This document shows positions 38,105 through 50,447 of a DNA stretch of 64,000 nucleotides, in pieces. The translations under genes were made by a program, and so were the position numbers. The stretch spans positions 744,001 through 808,000 of the forward strand of contig NZ_CP018139.1 in NCBI RefSeq assembly GCF_001886615.1. Reading direction: 5' to 3'. Under the pieces are notes generated by a model. That model did not search any database and was not told the DNA's origin. It saw only the letters and a list, made by a program, of their open reading frames with translations. Origin of the DNA: Halomonas aestuarii (lineage in GTDB: Bacteria > Pseudomonadota > Gammaproteobacteria > Pseudomonadales > Halomonadaceae). Position 1 is the first letter of the stretch; each line of letters opens with the position of its first letter.

Positions 38105-39217
38105 CTAGCGATGGTGCAGCCGGCGCAGCTTGCTGCCGCCCTCCTTGAGCTTCACCCAGCGGCCCTGGCGATAGCTGTCGAGGCCCGTCTCCAGCAGGGT
38201 CATCACATCCAGGGCCGACTCGCTGGTCACCGGCGGCGGCGCCCCATTGAGCAGCGTCTCGGCGATGCCGTCGTAATAGGCGGTGTAGTCGCCCGGCACC
38301 ACCGGCGCCTCGCGGCTGACCAGGGCGACCGCCTCCCGCGTTTCCTCTCGGTCCCCCTCTACCCCTGCCTTGTCGAGGGTGAGGGTGCCGGGCGAGGCGT
38401 CCACGCCCCAGCCCGGCGTAGGCCGCTGGCCCGCCTTGAGCCAGCCCTCCTGGGGATCCAGGCCGTACTTGACGAAGCTGCCGCTGGTGCCGTGCACGCG
38501 GAAGCGCGGGGTCGGCTCGGCCACCAGGGAGCTGGCCTGCAGGGTCACCCGCAGGTGGTCGTACTCCAGCAGTGCCAGGAAGTCGTCGTCTACCTCGGCA
38601 CCCTCACGGGCGGTGGCCAGTTCAAGCAGGATCGCCCGGGGCATGCCGAAGAGCTCGCGGGCCTGGTCGAGCAGGTGCGGCCCGAGGTCGTACCAGATGC
38701 CCGCGCCCGGCTGGTGGCGGTCGCGCCAGCGGTCGGTGACCTGGGGACGGAAGCGGTCGAAGCGCGACTCCAGGGACACCACCCGCCCCAGGGTGCCGTC
38801 CTCGATCAGCGACTTGAGGGTCAGGAAGTCGCTGTCCCAGCGGCGGTTGTGGAAGACGCTGAGCAGACGTTCCGCTTCGTCGGCCTGGGCCTTTAACAGG
38901 CGGGCCTCGGAGGCGGTGACGCTGAAGGGCTTGTCGATCACCACGTGCTTGCCGGCGTTCAGTGCCGCCTTCGCCAGCGGAAAGTGGGTCTCGTTGGGGG
39001 TGGCGATCACCACCAGGTCGATGTCGCGTCGGGCGAAGAGCTGCGCCGCCTTGGGCAGGACCTCCGCCGCAGGCAGGTCGGCCCTGACCCGGTCAGGATC
39101 GCGGCTGACCACGGCGTTGAGCTCCAGGCTCGGCGACGCCTGGATAAGCGGCGCATGGAAGGTGCGTCCCGCCATGCCGAAGCCCACCAGGCCGACGCTG
39201 ATCGTCTGTGTCTTCAT
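38105..39217 (-). CDS. Gfo/Idh/MocA family oxidoreductase
   Basis: NAD(P)-dependent sugar/polyol dehydrogenase of 370 residues. The Rossmann fold begins VGLVGFGMAGRTFHAPL, followed by the signature HVVIDKPFSVTASEA; the C-terminal domain (GAGIWYDLGPHLLDQAREL) carries the catalytic-site residues. It resembles the E. coli YdgJ/YhhX group, whose substrates are not well defined. The gene stands alone between nudE (convergent) and ilvD (same strand, upstream). Confidence 0.9.
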   Translation of the reverse strand: MKTQTISVGLVGFGMAGRTFHAPLIQASPSLELNAVVSRDPDRVRADLPAAEVLPKAAQLFARRDIDLVVIATPNETHFPLAKAALNAGKHVVIDKPFSVTASEARLLKAQADEAERLLSVFHNRRWDSDFLTLKSLIEDGTLGRVVSLESRFDRFRPQVTDRWRDRHQPGAGIWYDLGPHLLDQARELFGMPRAILLELATAREGAEVDDDFLALLEYDHLRVTLQASSLVAEPTPRFRVHGTSGSFVKYGLDPQEGWLKAGQRPTPGWGVDASPGTLTLDKAGVEGDREETREAVALVSREAPVVPGDYTAYYDGIAETLLNGAPPPVTSESALDVMTLLETGLDSYRQGRWVKLKEGGSKLRRLHHR

Positions 39218-39293
39218 CGTGCTGGCTTCCCTGCAGGTGTCACGGACCCCGGCACTCGGCCGGGGTGGGCATGCCGGTGGCGGCTTTTCAAGG

Positions 39294-41138
39294 CTAGTCC
39301 AGCTTCGTCAGGTCGCGCACCGCGCCCTTGTCGGCGGAGGTCGCCAGCAGTGCGTAGGCCTTGAGCGCCGCCGAGACGCGGCGGTCGCGCTGGATGCTCG
39401 GCTTCCAGGCATCCGCCCCCTTCGCCTCCTCGGCCTCGCGGCGACGGGCGAGCTCCTCGTCGGAGAGCTGGACGTCGATGGTCCGGGCGGGGATGTCGAT
39501 GCGGATCAGGTCACCGCTCTGGACCAGCCCGATGGCACCGCCCGCCGCCGCCTCAGGGGAGGCGTGGCCGATGGAGAGTCCCGAGGTACCGCCGGAAAAG
39601 CGTCCGTCGGTGAGCAGCGCGCACGCCTTGCCGAGCCCCTTGGATTTCAGGTACGAGGTCGGGTAGAGCATCTCCTGCATGCCGGGGCCGCCCTTGGGGC
39701 CCTCGTAGCGGATGACCACGACCTCGCCCTCCTTCACCTGGCCACCGAGGATGTGTTCCACCGCCTGGTCCTGGGACTCCACCACATGGGCCGGGCCCTC
39801 GAAGACCAGGATGGACTCGTCGACGCCGGCGGTCTTCACCACGCAGCCGTCATGGGCAATGTTGCCGAAGAGCACCGCCAGCCCCCCCTCGCGGGAGAAG
39901 GCGTGCTCGAGATCGCGGATGCAGCCGGTGGCACGGTCGCCGTCGAGGCTCGGCCAGCGGGCGGCCTGGGAGAAGGCCTCCTGAGTGGGGATCCCCCCGG
40001 GGCCGGCCTTGTAGAACTCCACTACCTCGGGGCTCGGCGAGCGCATGATGTCCCACTCCGCAAGCGCCGCCGCCAGGCTGTCGCCATAGACCGTGGGCAC
40101 CCGGGTATCGAGCACGCCGGCCCGGTCGAGCTCGCCGAGGATCGCCATGATGCCACCGGCGCGGTGACAGTCCTCGATATGATACTGCTGGGTGTTGGGC
40201 GCCAGCTTGCAGAGCTGCGGCACCTCCCGCGACAGCCGGTCGATGTCGGCCATGGTGAAGTCCACCTCGCCCTCCTGGGCGGCGGCCAGCAGGTGCAGGA
40301 TGGTGTTGGTGGAACCGCCCATGGCGATGTCCAGGGTCATGGCGTTCCTGAAAGCCGCCTTGTTGCCGATGGCACGGGGCAGCAGGTGCGCCTCGTCGCC
40401 CTCGTAGACACGCTTGGCCAGCTCGACGATGCGGCTTCCCGCCTCCTCGAACAGCCGGCGGCGATCGGCGTGGGTCGCCAGAACCGTGCCATTGCCCGGC
40501 AGCGCCAGGCCCAGGGCCTCCATCAGGCAATTCATGGAGTTGGCGGTGAACATGCCCGAACAGCTGCCGCAGGTCGGGCAGGCGCTGCGCTCGATCTCCT
40601 CGATCTCCTCGTCGCTGTAGCGGTCGTCGGCGGCGGAAATCATCGCATCGATCAGGTCGATGCCGTGGTCGAGCAGCTTGGTCTTGCCCGCCTCCATGGG
40701 GCCACCGGAGACGAAGATCACCGGGATGTTCAGACGCATGGCGGCGTTGAGCATTCCCGGAGTGATCTTGTCGCAGTTGGAGATGCACACCAGGGCATCG
40801 GCGCAGTGGGCGTTGACCATGTACTCGACGCTGTCGGCGATGAGGTCGCGACTCGGCAGCGAGTAGAGCATGCCGTCGTGGCCCATGGCGATGCCGTCGT
40901 CCACGGCGATGGTGTTGAACTCCTTGGCCACCCCGCCGGCCTTCTCGATCTCGCGGGCCACCAGCTGCCCCATGTCCTTCAGGTGCACGTGGCCGGGCAC
41001 GAACTGCGTGAAGGAGTTGGCCACGGCGATGATCGGCTTGTGGAAGTCGTCGTCCTTCATGCCGGTGGCGCGCCACAGGGCGCGGGCGCCGGCCATGTTG
41101 CGACCGGCGGTGGTGGTGCGGGAACGATACTCGGGCAT
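39294..41138 (-). CDS. ilvD: Dihydroxy-acid dehydratase
   Basis: Iron-sulfur enzyme of isoleucine, valine and pantothenate synthesis. It is 614 residues, close to E. coli (616). The cluster and Mg2+ ligands are in [30 protein letters not shown] and [10 protein letters not shown], and [15 protein letters not shown] lies near the C-terminus. GAGGA precedes the ATG at 41138; the open frame upstream to 41231 is probably untranslated. It is separated from thiQ upstream by about 150 bp. Confidence 0.97.
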   Translation of the reverse strand: MPEYRSRTTTAGRNMAGARALWRATGMKDDDFHKPIIAVANSFTQFVPGHVHLKDMGQLVAREIEKAGGVAKEFNTIAVDDGIAMGHDGMLYSLPSRDLIADSVEYMVNAHCADALVCISNCDKITPGMLNAAMRLNIPVIFVSGGPMEAGKTKLLDHGIDLIDAMISAADDRYSDEEIEEIERSACPTCGSCSGMFTANSMNCLMEALGLALPGNGTVLATHADRRRLFEEAGSRIVELAKRVYEGDEAHLLPRAIGNKAAFRNAMTLDIAMGGSTNTILHLLAAAQEGEVDFTMADIDRLSREVPQLCKLAPNTQQYHIEDCHRAGGIMAILGELDRAGVLDTRVPTVYGDSLAAALAEWDIMRSPSPEVVEFYKAGPGGIPTQEAFSQAARWPSLDGDRATGCIRDLEHAFSREGGLAVLFGNIAHDGCVVKTAGVDESILVFEGPAHVVESQDQAVEHILGGQVKEGEVVVIRYEGPKGGPGMQEMLYPTSYLKSKGLGKACALLTDGRFSGGTSGLSIGHASPEAAAGGAIGLVQSGDLIRIDIPARTIDVQLSDEELARRREAEEAKGADAWKPSIQRDRRVSAALKAYALLATSADKGAVRDLTKLD

Positions 41139-41291
41139 GATGTCCTCTTCTTCGTGCATGCCGCCCCTCGCCGGCTCGAACGGTCGAGGGGCCGGGGCGA
41201 TGGTGGTGTCCAGTGAAGGCGATTCTGGCATGCGCCCGCACGACAGGCCAGCGGCGACACCCTCCGCCCGGCCATCATCCCGGCCGCCCCC

Positions 41292-41945
41292 TCAGGAGAC
41301 CGGCAGCAGCCGCCCCGCCTGGAGCCGGCAGCGCCGGTCGGCCAGGGCCTCGATGTCGTCGCGATCGTGGCTGACCAGCAGCACGGCGGCCCCCGCCGCC
41401 TTCTGACGGCGGACCAGGGCCCAGAGCCCATCCCGGGTCGTCTCGTCCAGCCCCGAGAAGGGCTCGTCGAGCAGCAGGATCTTTGATCCGCGCAGCAGCG
41501 CCCGCAGCAGCGCCACCCGCTGGCGCTGGCCGCCGGAGAGCTCCGCGGGCAGGCGGTCATGCAGGCCCTCGAGTCCCACCTCCGCCAGTCCCTCCCGGAC
41601 CCGATAGCGCTGCTCCCGGGACAGGCGCATGTCCGGCGCCAGCCCCAGCCCCACGTTGAGCCACACCGGCAGCTGGTCGAAGAGGTTGTGCTCCTGGAAG
41701 ACCGTGGTGATGCCGCGCTCCCAGGGCGGCAGGGCCAGCAGGTCCTGGTGCTGCCAGACGAGGGTGCCGCTGGCAGGCTCGAGGAAGCCCGCCAGCAGGC
41801 CGAGCAGGGTGCTCTTGCCGGCCCCCGAGGGCCCCTCCACCGAGAGGCACTCCCCCGGCGCGAGCCGGAAGTCGAAGTGGAAGTCCGGGGTCTCGCCGGG
41901 GTCGTGGCGATCGTAGTGGAAGATCAGGTCACGGCACTCGAGCAT
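41292..41945 (-). CDS. thiQ: Thiamine ABC transporter ATPase
   Basis: ATP-binding subunit of the thiamine/TPP importer, 217 residues. Walker A GPSGAGKST, signature ELSGGQRQRVALLRALL, Walker B ILLLDEPFSGLD and H-loop LLVSHDRDD are intact. The short length and the N-terminus MLECRDLIFHYD are typical of ThiQ. It overlaps the end of thiP by 17 bases. Confidence 0.93.
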   Translation of the reverse strand: MLECRDLIFHYDRHDPGETPDFHFDFRLAPGECLSVEGPSGAGKSTLLGLLAGFLEPASGTLVWQHQDLLALPPWERGITTVFQEHNLFDQLPVWLNVGLGLAPDMRLSREQRYRVREGLAEVGLEGLHDRLPAELSGGQRQRVALLRALLRGSKILLLDEPFSGLDETTRDGLWALVRRQKAAGAAVLLVSHDRDDIEALADRRCRLQAGRLLPVS

Positions 41946-43602
41946 GGCGCTCCTCGCGGGCGAAGCGGTTCCAGGGATAGCGGGGCGTTCGGCGGGTCAG
42001 CAGGCCGAGCAGTACGAACACCAGCACCACCAGCGCCAGCAGCAGCAGCGCCGTGGCGGCGGCGCCCTGCCAGCGATAGCCGCCCAGCTGCTGGTAGAGC
42101 AGCATGGGCAGGGTCGGCGCCGAGGGACTGCCGAACAGGGCGATCACGCTGAAGTCCCCCAGTGACAGGGTCATGGCATAGGCCAGCGCCAGGGCCAGGG
42201 GACGCCGCAGCCGCGGCCAGACCAGCCAGCGCAGCCGGGGGCGCCCGCGGATGCCGAACTGGTCGGCCAGGCGCTCCTCGGGGGCCGAGAGGCCCGGCAG
42301 CGCACCGCGGATCACCTGCATGGCGAAGGGCAGCGCCATGAAGGCATTGACCAGCACCACCAGGCCATAGCCCTGCCAGCCGCTGCCGAGCGTTGGCCGC
42401 AGCAGCAGGAAGAGGCCGGTTCCCAGCACCAGCGACGGGATCACCAGGATCAGCTGGCCGCCCCCCTCCATCAGCAGCGCCGCCGCGCCCCGCCGCCGGG
42501 CCCTCAGCCAGCGGCTGCCGACGAGCAGCGCCAGGGCAAGCGCGAGGGCCCCGAGCGCCGCGCCAAGGGCCATGACCAGGCTGCGCCCCGCCGCGGGCCA
42601 GAGGCTCGCCTGGCGGGGCAGGTCCGGCAGCCCGGCCAGGCCCGCCAGCACCACGGCGGCCAGCGGGGGCAGCAGCAGCGCCGCCAGGGCGGTGAGCCAG
42701 ACGGCATCGGTGGCCCGCGAGACACCGGCGGCATCGCGACGACGCCAACGCCCGCCGGCCGGCAGCGAGACACTGCCCACCACCAGCGAGGGCGTGCCGC
42801 CCCGGGAGAGGGCCAGCAGCCACAGCGACAGGCAGATGGTCAGTTGGGTCAGCGCCAGCAGGGCCGCCAGCGCCAGGTCATGATCGAACTTCAGCGCCTG
42901 GTAGAGCGCCACCTCCAGGGTCGAGGAGCGCGGCCCCCCGCCCAGGGTCATGACGATGGCGAAGCTGGTGAAGCAGAGCGTGAAGACCAGGGCCGCCAGC
43001 CGCGGCAGCAGGGGTTTCAGGCGCGGCCATTCCAGGGTGCGCCACAGCGCCATGCGGGTCAGGCCCAGCTGGGAGGCCAGCCGCCAGTGGGCCGCGGGTG
43101 CCGTTTCCAGGGCCTGCAGCATCAGCCGGGCCGAAAGCGGCAGGTTGTAGAAGACGTGGGCCAGCACGATGCCGGAGAGGCCGTAGAGGTAGCCCGACTC
43201 CGACCCGGCCAGCCACTCCCAGAGCGGCGCCGCCCAGCCCCGGCGGCCGTGCACGGCCACCAGGCCGAACAGGCCGATCAGGGTCGGCAGCACCAGCGAG
43301 AGCTCCATGGCGCGCAGCAGCAGGGCGCGCCCCGGGAAGCGCGGGCGCCGCGCCAGGGCCAGGGCCACCGGCACGGCGAGCCCCACGGCCAGCAGGGTCG
43401 AGAGGGTCGCCTGCCAGAGGGTGAAGCGCAGCACCGCGGCGAGCCAGGGCTCCTGCCACAGGGCCGCCGGATGCACGCCCCGGGCCTGCCACAGCAGGGC
43501 GCCGAGGCTGCCGAGCCCGAGCCCCACCACCGCTGTCAGGGCGGCGAGGCCCAGGCCCGGCGGCCAGCGGGACCGGGTGGCCCAGCGCGCGGGTGCCGTC
43601 AC
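41929..43602 (-). CDS. thiP: Thiamine ABC transporter permease
   Basis: Inner-membrane permease of about 557 residues and around 12 helices, built of two fused permease domains, each with an EAA loop (ASQLGLTRMALWRTLEWPRLKP in the first; ADQFGIRGRPRLRWLVWPRLRRP in the second). The probable start is the GTG at 43602, or a TTG at 43611 overlapping the thiB stop; neither has a strong ribosome binding site, so translational coupling to thiB is likely. The frame is open well beyond this into thiB but is a shadow there. Confidence 0.88.
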   Translation of the reverse strand: MTAPARWATRSRWPPGLGLAALTAVVGLGLGSLGALLWQARGVHPAALWQEPWLAAVLRFTLWQATLSTLLAVGLAVPVALALARRPRFPGRALLLRAMELSLVLPTLIGLFGLVAVHGRRGWAAPLWEWLAGSESGYLYGLSGIVLAHVFYNLPLSARLMLQALETAPAAHWRLASQLGLTRMALWRTLEWPRLKPLLPRLAALVFTLCFTSFAIVMTLGGGPRSSTLEVALYQALKFDHDLALAALLALTQLTICLSLWLLALSRGGTPSLVVGSVSLPAGGRWRRRDAAGVSRATDAVWLTALAALLLPPLAAVVLAGLAGLPDLPRQASLWPAAGRSLVMALGAALGALALALALLVGSRWLRARRRGAAALLMEGGGQLILVIPSLVLGTGLFLLLRPTLGSGWQGYGLVVLVNAFMALPFAMQVIRGALPGLSAPEERLADQFGIRGRPRLRWLVWPRLRRPLALALAYAMTLSLGDFSVIALFGSPSAPTLPMLLYQQLGGYRWQGAAATALLLLALVVLVFVLLGLLTRRTPRYPWNRFAREERHARVP

Positions 43603-43607
43603 GCCGG

Positions 43608-44615
43608 TCAACGCACGCTGGCGTTGAGCCACTCGCGGATCCAGTCGCGGCGGTGCGCGCGGACCTCCTCGGGCGTGAAGGTGAGGCTCTCGGGCTGGAT
43701 CAGCCGGTCGAAGACCTCGGGCAGCTCGTCGCCCAGGTCGATGGCCGGGTTCATGACGTTGCCCAGCGGTATGTGGCGCTGGAAGTCCGGCGTCAGGATG
43801 AAGGCGAGGAAGTCCCGGGCCAGCTCGGGCTGCTCGGTGGTGCGCAGCATCGCGGCGGTCTCCACCTGCAGGTAGTGCCCCTCCTCGAACTCGGCGGCCT
43901 GGTAGCGCTCGGTCCCCTCCACCGCCATGTGGTAGGCCGGCGAGGTGGCATACGAGAGCACCATGGGCGCTTCGCCGTTCATGAACAGCGAGAAGTAGGC
44001 CTGGCTCCAGCCGTTGGTGACGGCGAGCACCCGCTCGTTGAGCCGCTCCCAGACGGCCGGGGCCTGGTCGCCGTAGACCTTCCTGATCCACAGCAGCAGC
44101 CCCTGGCCGGTGACGCTGGTGCGCGGGTCCTGGAGGATCAGCTGGACGTCCTCGGGGGCCTCGAGCAGTTCGGCGAAGCTCGCCGGCGGCGTCTCGAGCT
44201 GCTCGGTGTCGTAGACGAAGGCGAAGTGGCCCCAGTCGTAGGGCAGGAAGGTCTCGTCGTCCCAGGCGATGGGCAGCGACAGCGGCGCCAGGTCGGCCTG
44301 GTGGGGGGCCAGCAGGTCGAGCGCCCGGGCCTCGGCCATCAGGTTCATGTCCAGGCCCAGCACCAGGTCCGCCCCCGTGCCCTCGCCTTCCAGGCGCAGG
44401 CGCTGGAGGATGTCGACCCCGCCGGGCAGGGCCACGAACTCGAGGTCGCAGTCGCCGCAGCGGGCCTCGAAGGCCTCCTCGATGCCGGGCCCCGGCCCCC
44501 ACTCGGAGACGAAGGAGTCGTAGGTGTAGACCGTCAGGGTACGGTCGGCGGCGGCCGATGCGCCGGCGCCGAGGCCGGCCAGCGCCAGGGCGCCCGTCGC
44601 GATCATGCGTTGCAT
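43608..44615 (-). CDS. thiB: Thiamine-binding periplasmic protein
   Basis: Substrate-binding protein for thiamine, TMP and TPP, 335 residues with a signal peptide ending near ASAAAD. The start of the mature domain (LTVYTYDSFVSEWGPGPGIEEAFE) and the LPLRFDW-like segment (AWDDETFLPYDWGHFAFVYD) match the TbpA/ThiB family. AGAGGAAA precedes the ATG. The gene begins only 48 bp after lon, and no TPP riboswitch (THI element) is visible in that gap, so regulation is unclear. Confidence 0.93.
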   Translation of the reverse strand: MQRMIATGALALAGLGAGASAAADRTLTVYTYDSFVSEWGPGPGIEEAFEARCGDCDLEFVALPGGVDILQRLRLEGEGTGADLVLGLDMNLMAEARALDLLAPHQADLAPLSLPIAWDDETFLPYDWGHFAFVYDTEQLETPPASFAELLEAPEDVQLILQDPRTSVTGQGLLLWIRKVYGDQAPAVWERLNERVLAVTNGWSQAYFSLFMNGEAPMVLSYATSPAYHMAVEGTERYQAAEFEEGHYLQVETAAMLRTTEQPELARDFLAFILTPDFQRHIPLGNVMNPAIDLGDELPEVFDRLIQPESLTFTPEEVRAHRRDWIREWLNASVR

Positions 44616-44663
44616 GGCGTTTCCTCTTGTGGGGTCATCGAGACCCTATCACCAACCCCCTGG

Positions 44664-47096
<2,433 letters not shown>

Positions 47097-47145
47097 GCGT
47101 TCCTCGTCCTGGATCGTCGGGAGCTGGTCCCGGGGCTGCCTTCAG

Positions 47146-47174
47146 GAATGCGGGCGCCGGGGCCCGACTTCAAG
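47146..47174 (-). promoter_or_regulatory. Candidate sigma-32 promoter for lon
   Basis: On the minus strand CTTGAAG (47168-47174) and CCGCATTC (47146-47153) are 14 bp apart, resembling the heat-shock consensus CTTGAAA / CCCCATNT. It lies immediately after the stop of the upstream DUF945 gene and about 50 bp before the lon start. Confidence 0.5.
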
Positions 47175-48425
47175 TCATTGAAGCCGCTCGAGGGCCGGCG
47201 GCAGCGGCCGACCGTTGATCCTGACCCGGCCACGCACCACATCGATCGCCAGGTCCTCGGTGCCCAGCGGCAGGCCGAGCCACAGCGCCACCACCGGGGG
47301 CACCTGGTCCCAGGAGACATCCCCGTAGAGACGCGACCGCCAGCGGGCCTGCTCCTCGGGATCGCCCAGCGCGGCCAGGTCCAGCCCCTCGAGGCGCCGG
47401 GCATCGAAGAACAGCGCCCCGTCGCCGCGGGCGTCGATACCCAGCATGGGGCTGTCGAGGTCGATGGCATGGATGTCCAGCCGCGGGGAATCCCGGAGTA
47501 GGCCCATCAGGTCATCCTCCAGCAGGGACAGCAGCTCCCTGCCCTGCCGGTCGGCCTCACCCCGGGCCGCCTCGTCGCGCAGCACGGACAGCACGCCGCG
47601 CAGCGCGTCGGCGTTGATCCGCGACAGCTCCACGGCCACGCGGCCGGTGAGCAGGACCTCGTCGGCGGTGACCAGGCGATCCAGGCGGAGCTCGCTCTCG
47701 ATGCGCAGCTCCTCCTCGTCGAGGGCCGTGCGGCTGTGCAGCACGAGGCCAGTGGCGTCCAGGTCGAGGGCCGACTGGTGCCAGGCCAGGTGCTCGACCT
47801 TGAGCAGGTCCTGCTGGGTGAAGTGGTGGGCATCCTCGGTATAGGCATAGCGACTCTCCAGGGTAGCCGGTCCGGCCTCCAGGGTGGTCTCGCCGTCGCT
47901 GAGTCGCCAGGGGGCGAGCGTGGCCTGCAGGCGCCAGTCCCCGTAGACGCCGCCGAAGGTGACCCGCCCGCCGCGGAACTCGAGCTCGCGCGCCTGCTGG
48001 CTGATCACGAAGGGGGCCAGCTCCAGGTGCCCTCCCAGGGTGGCGCCCAGGGTGTGGTAGCGGGCCTGCCAGAGGGGCGGTGACGAAGGCAGAAGATCGC
48101 CGAACAGGCGATCGTCGGCGGGACCGACATGGGGGCGAAGCTCGCCGTCGATCCGCGTGCTGATCACCCCATGACGCGCCTCGTAGGGCAGCTCGAGGTG
48201 CCAGGCCCGGCCGAACCGGGGCGTGAGCTGGATGGTGCCGCTGGACTCGAGCCAGCCCCGATGGACCTGGGTGCGCTCGACGGCGAAGTCTCCCCGGGCG
48301 GCGAGATCCTCGAGGGCCCGGGCCAGCTCACGCTCGAAGAGGACGCTGGCGATGTACTGGGCCACCGCCCAGAGCAGCGTCAGTCCCACCACCACCGGGA
48401 CGATCAGTCGTTCCTTGCGCATCAT
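47175..48425 (-). CDS. DUF945 (YdgA-like) family protein
   Basis: Protein of 416 residues with an N-terminal signal anchor (KERLIVPVVVGLTLLWAVAQYIA) and a long beta-rich periplasmic part, matching the DUF945/YdgA family in its overall pattern (GWLESSGTIQLTPRFG, GGHLELAPFVISQQARELEF, VPPVVALWLGLPLGTEDLAID). Function is unknown; family members are inner-membrane-anchored, and large AsmA-like lipid-handling folds have been suggested for such proteins. Two adjacent ATGs start it (48425, 48422) with AGGAAGG upstream. It lies between pgpA and lon on the same strand. Confidence 0.75.
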   Translation of the reverse strand: MMRKERLIVPVVVGLTLLWAVAQYIASVLFERELARALEDLAARGDFAVERTQVHRGWLESSGTIQLTPRFGRAWHLELPYEARHGVISTRIDGELRPHVGPADDRLFGDLLPSSPPLWQARYHTLGATLGGHLELAPFVISQQARELEFRGGRVTFGGVYGDWRLQATLAPWRLSDGETTLEAGPATLESRYAYTEDAHHFTQQDLLKVEHLAWHQSALDLDATGLVLHSRTALDEEELRIESELRLDRLVTADEVLLTGRVAVELSRINADALRGVLSVLRDEAARGEADRQGRELLSLLEDDLMGLLRDSPRLDIHAIDLDSPMLGIDARGDGALFFDARRLEGLDLAALGDPEEQARWRSRLYGDVSWDQVPPVVALWLGLPLGTEDLAIDVVRGRVRINGRPLPPALERLQ

Positions 48426-48501
48426 GAAGGCCTTCCTTGTCCGCGCCGTGCCGCCGAGCCCCCGAGGCGCCAAGAGGACGCAGGGCCTCCTGGGGGTCAA
48501 A

Positions 48502-48975
48502 TCAGTGGAGCCAGAACCACAGGTGCATGGTACTCCATGCATAGGCCGCGGCGAGGACATCGTCGATCATGATGCCGAAGCCGCCCGCCACCCGCCGATC
48601 CGCCCAGCGGATCGGCCAGGGCTTGAAGACGTCGAAGATACGGAAGACCACGAACCCCCACAGGGCGGCCTCCCAGGAGAAGGGCACGGCGGCCATGGTC
48701 AGCCAGTAGCCGACAAACTCGTCCCAGACGATGCCGGAGTGGTCGTGGACGCCCAGGTCGTGGGAGGTCTTGTCACAGAGCCATATGCCCCACAGGAAGG
48801 TCACCGCCACCAGCCCCAGGTACCAGCCCAGCGGCAGCTCGGACATCAGCCAGTAGAAGGGGATGGCGGCCAGGGTGCCGAAGGTGCCGGGGGCGAAGGG
48901 CACGGTACCGCTGCCCAGCCCGAAGGCCAGGAAGTGCACCGGGCGTCGCCAGACGCTCGCAGGGGCCTGATTCAT
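48502..48975 (-). CDS. pgpA: Phosphatidylglycerophosphatase A
   Basis: Dephosphorylates phosphatidylglycerol phosphate to phosphatidylglycerol. It is 157 residues from the ATG at 48975, with several membrane segments. PgpA motifs include GSGTVPFAPGTFGTL, the acidic metal site IVWDEFVGYWLTM and the C-terminal IDDVLAAAYA. The ATG overlaps the thiL stop (ATGA), the usual nusB-thiL-pgpA arrangement. Confidence 0.95.
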   Translation of the reverse strand: MNQAPASVWRRPVHFLAFGLGSGTVPFAPGTFGTLAAIPFYWLMSELPLGWYLGLVAVTFLWGIWLCDKTSHDLGVHDHSGIVWDEFVGYWLTMAAVPFSWEAALWGFVVFRIFDVFKPWPIRWADRRVAGGFGIMIDDVLAAAYAWSTMHLWFWLH

Positions 48976-49931
48976 GGGACTCCGCCTCCCTGGAAGTGCT
49001 GCCAACCGCGCTCGGCGCCGGCCGCCACCCCGCGCACGCCGGGGGCCTCGGCCACCCGGCCGACCTGGGTGAGCGGCAGGCCGAAAGCGGCCAGCCTCTC
49101 GCGGGCCTCGTCGAGACGCTCGGGCGGCAGGGCCACCAGCAGCTCGTAGTCGTCACCGCCGTGCAGCCCCGCCGCCAGGGCGCGCTCCTCTCCGAGCGCC
49201 GCCGTGAGCCCCTCCGCCAGGGGCAAGGCCTCGGGGACCAGCTCGGCCCCGACGCCAGAGCAATCGAGGATATGGCCGAGGTCGGCCAGCAGGCCATCGG
49301 AGATGTCGATAGCCGCGCTGGCCAGGCCACGCAGGGCCAGGCCCGCCTCGAGGCGCGGCAGCGGATGGAGGTAGCGTGTGAGCAGCGGATGGCCGGTATC
49401 CCTCTCGCCTTGCTGCCACAGGGCCAGTCCCCCGGCGCCGCCGCCGAGCGACCCGGTGACCGCCAGCAGGTCCCCCGGCCGTGCCCCGCTGCGGGTCAGC
49501 GCCTGCTCCGGGGGCACCTCCCCCATCACCGTCACGCCGATGGCCAGCTCGCCACGGGTGACGTCGCCGCCCACCAGGGCGGTGCCGGTGGCGTCGCAGA
49601 GCTCGTGGAAGCCGCGGGCGAACTCCCCCAGCCAGGGGCCGTCATCCGCCGCCGGCAGGGTCAGCGACATCAGGCACCAGCGGGCACGGGCGCCCATGGC
49701 GGCGAGGTCGCTCAGGCTGACCGCCAGCGCCCGGTGGCCGACCGCCACGGCCGGCGCCTCCTCGGGAAAGTGGGTCCCGGCCACCGAGGTGTCCACGCTG
49801 ACCGCCAGCCGCTGCCCTGCCGTCGGGGCCAGCAGGGTGCAGTCGTCCCCCACGCCCAGGGTCACGCCGGCCTCCGCCCCGGGCGGGTCGGGCGTGAAGA
49901 AGCGGGTGATGAGTTCGAATTCGCTGTGCAT
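48972..49931 (-). CDS. thiL: Thiamine-monophosphate kinase
   Basis: Phosphorylates TMP to TPP, the last step of thiamine cofactor synthesis. It is 319 residues, of the PurM/AIRS fold. Motifs are LGVGDDCTLLAP (metal/ATP), AVSVDTSVAGTHFP, GGDVTRG, DISDGLLADLGHIL and GGDDYELLVALP. It lies between nusB (12-bp gap) and pgpA (overlap). Confidence 0.96.
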   Translation of the reverse strand: MHSEFELITRFFTPDPPGAEAGVTLGVGDDCTLLAPTAGQRLAVSVDTSVAGTHFPEEAPAVAVGHRALAVSLSDLAAMGARARWCLMSLTLPAADDGPWLGEFARGFHELCDATGTALVGGDVTRGELAIGVTVMGEVPPEQALTRSGARPGDLLAVTGSLGGGAGGLALWQQGERDTGHPLLTRYLHPLPRLEAGLALRGLASAAIDISDGLLADLGHILDCSGVGAELVPEALPLAEGLTAALGEERALAAGLHGGDDYELLVALPPERLDEARERLAAFGLPLTQVGRVAEAPGVRGVAAGAERGWQHFQGGGVP

Positions 49932-49943
49932 CGGGGCAGGCCT

Positions 49944-50447
49944 TCAGCGGCGGCGAGCGGTGACCTCGGCGGAACGCAGTCGCCCGGCAAGCTTGTCGAG
50001 GATGCCGTTGACGTACTTGTGCCCGTCCGTGGCACCGAAGGACTTGGCGAGCTCCACCCCTTCGTTGATGACGGCACGGTACGGCACCTCCAGGCGCTTG
50101 GAGAGCTCGTAGGCCCCCAGGCGGAGGATCGCCAGCTCGATGGGATCGAGATCCTCCAGGCGGCGATCGAGCAGCGGCGCGATGGCGGCATCGAGGGCCT
50201 GGCGGTCGCGGGCCACGTTGTGCAGCAGCTCGTGGAAGAGCGCCAGGTCGGCGATCTCCATGACCTTGTGCCAGTTCTCGTGGTCCTCGAGGTCATCGTC
50301 GGCCACCTGGCTGCGGAACTCGGACTCCACGGCGGTGATCGACTTGCCGGTCATCTGCCACTGGTAGAGGCCCTGGACGGCCAGCTCGCGCGCCGCATGG
50401 CGCGACTGCTGGGCCTTCGAGGGCGCGCGCGGTCGCTCGGCGCTCAT
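49944..50447 (-). CDS. nusB: Transcription antitermination factor NusB
   Basis: Binds boxA RNA with NusE (S10) during rRNA antitermination. It is 167 residues, all helical. The N-terminal [16 protein letters not shown] and C-terminal [30 protein letters not shown] are diagnostic. The ATG overlaps the ribH stop by four bases. Confidence 0.97.
   Translation of the reverse strand: MSAERPRAPSKAQQSRHAARELAVQGLYQWQMTGKSITAVESEFRSQVADDDLEDHENWHKVMEIADLALFHELLHNVARDRQALDAAIAPLLDRRLEDLDPIELAILRLGAYELSKRLEVPYRAVINEGVELAKSFGATDGHKYVNGILDKLAGRLRSAEVTARRR

Noticed and set aside
39246-39266. CCCCGGC-GCCGGGG hairpin after ilvD as a terminator
   Set aside because: Short stem, no U-run, and no way to separate it from chance in this GC-rich gap.
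44616-44663. Possible TPP riboswitch before thiBPQ
   Set aside because: The gap after lon is only 48 bp and lacks the CUGAGA / ACCUGA core; there is only a small GGGTC-GACCC hairpin.
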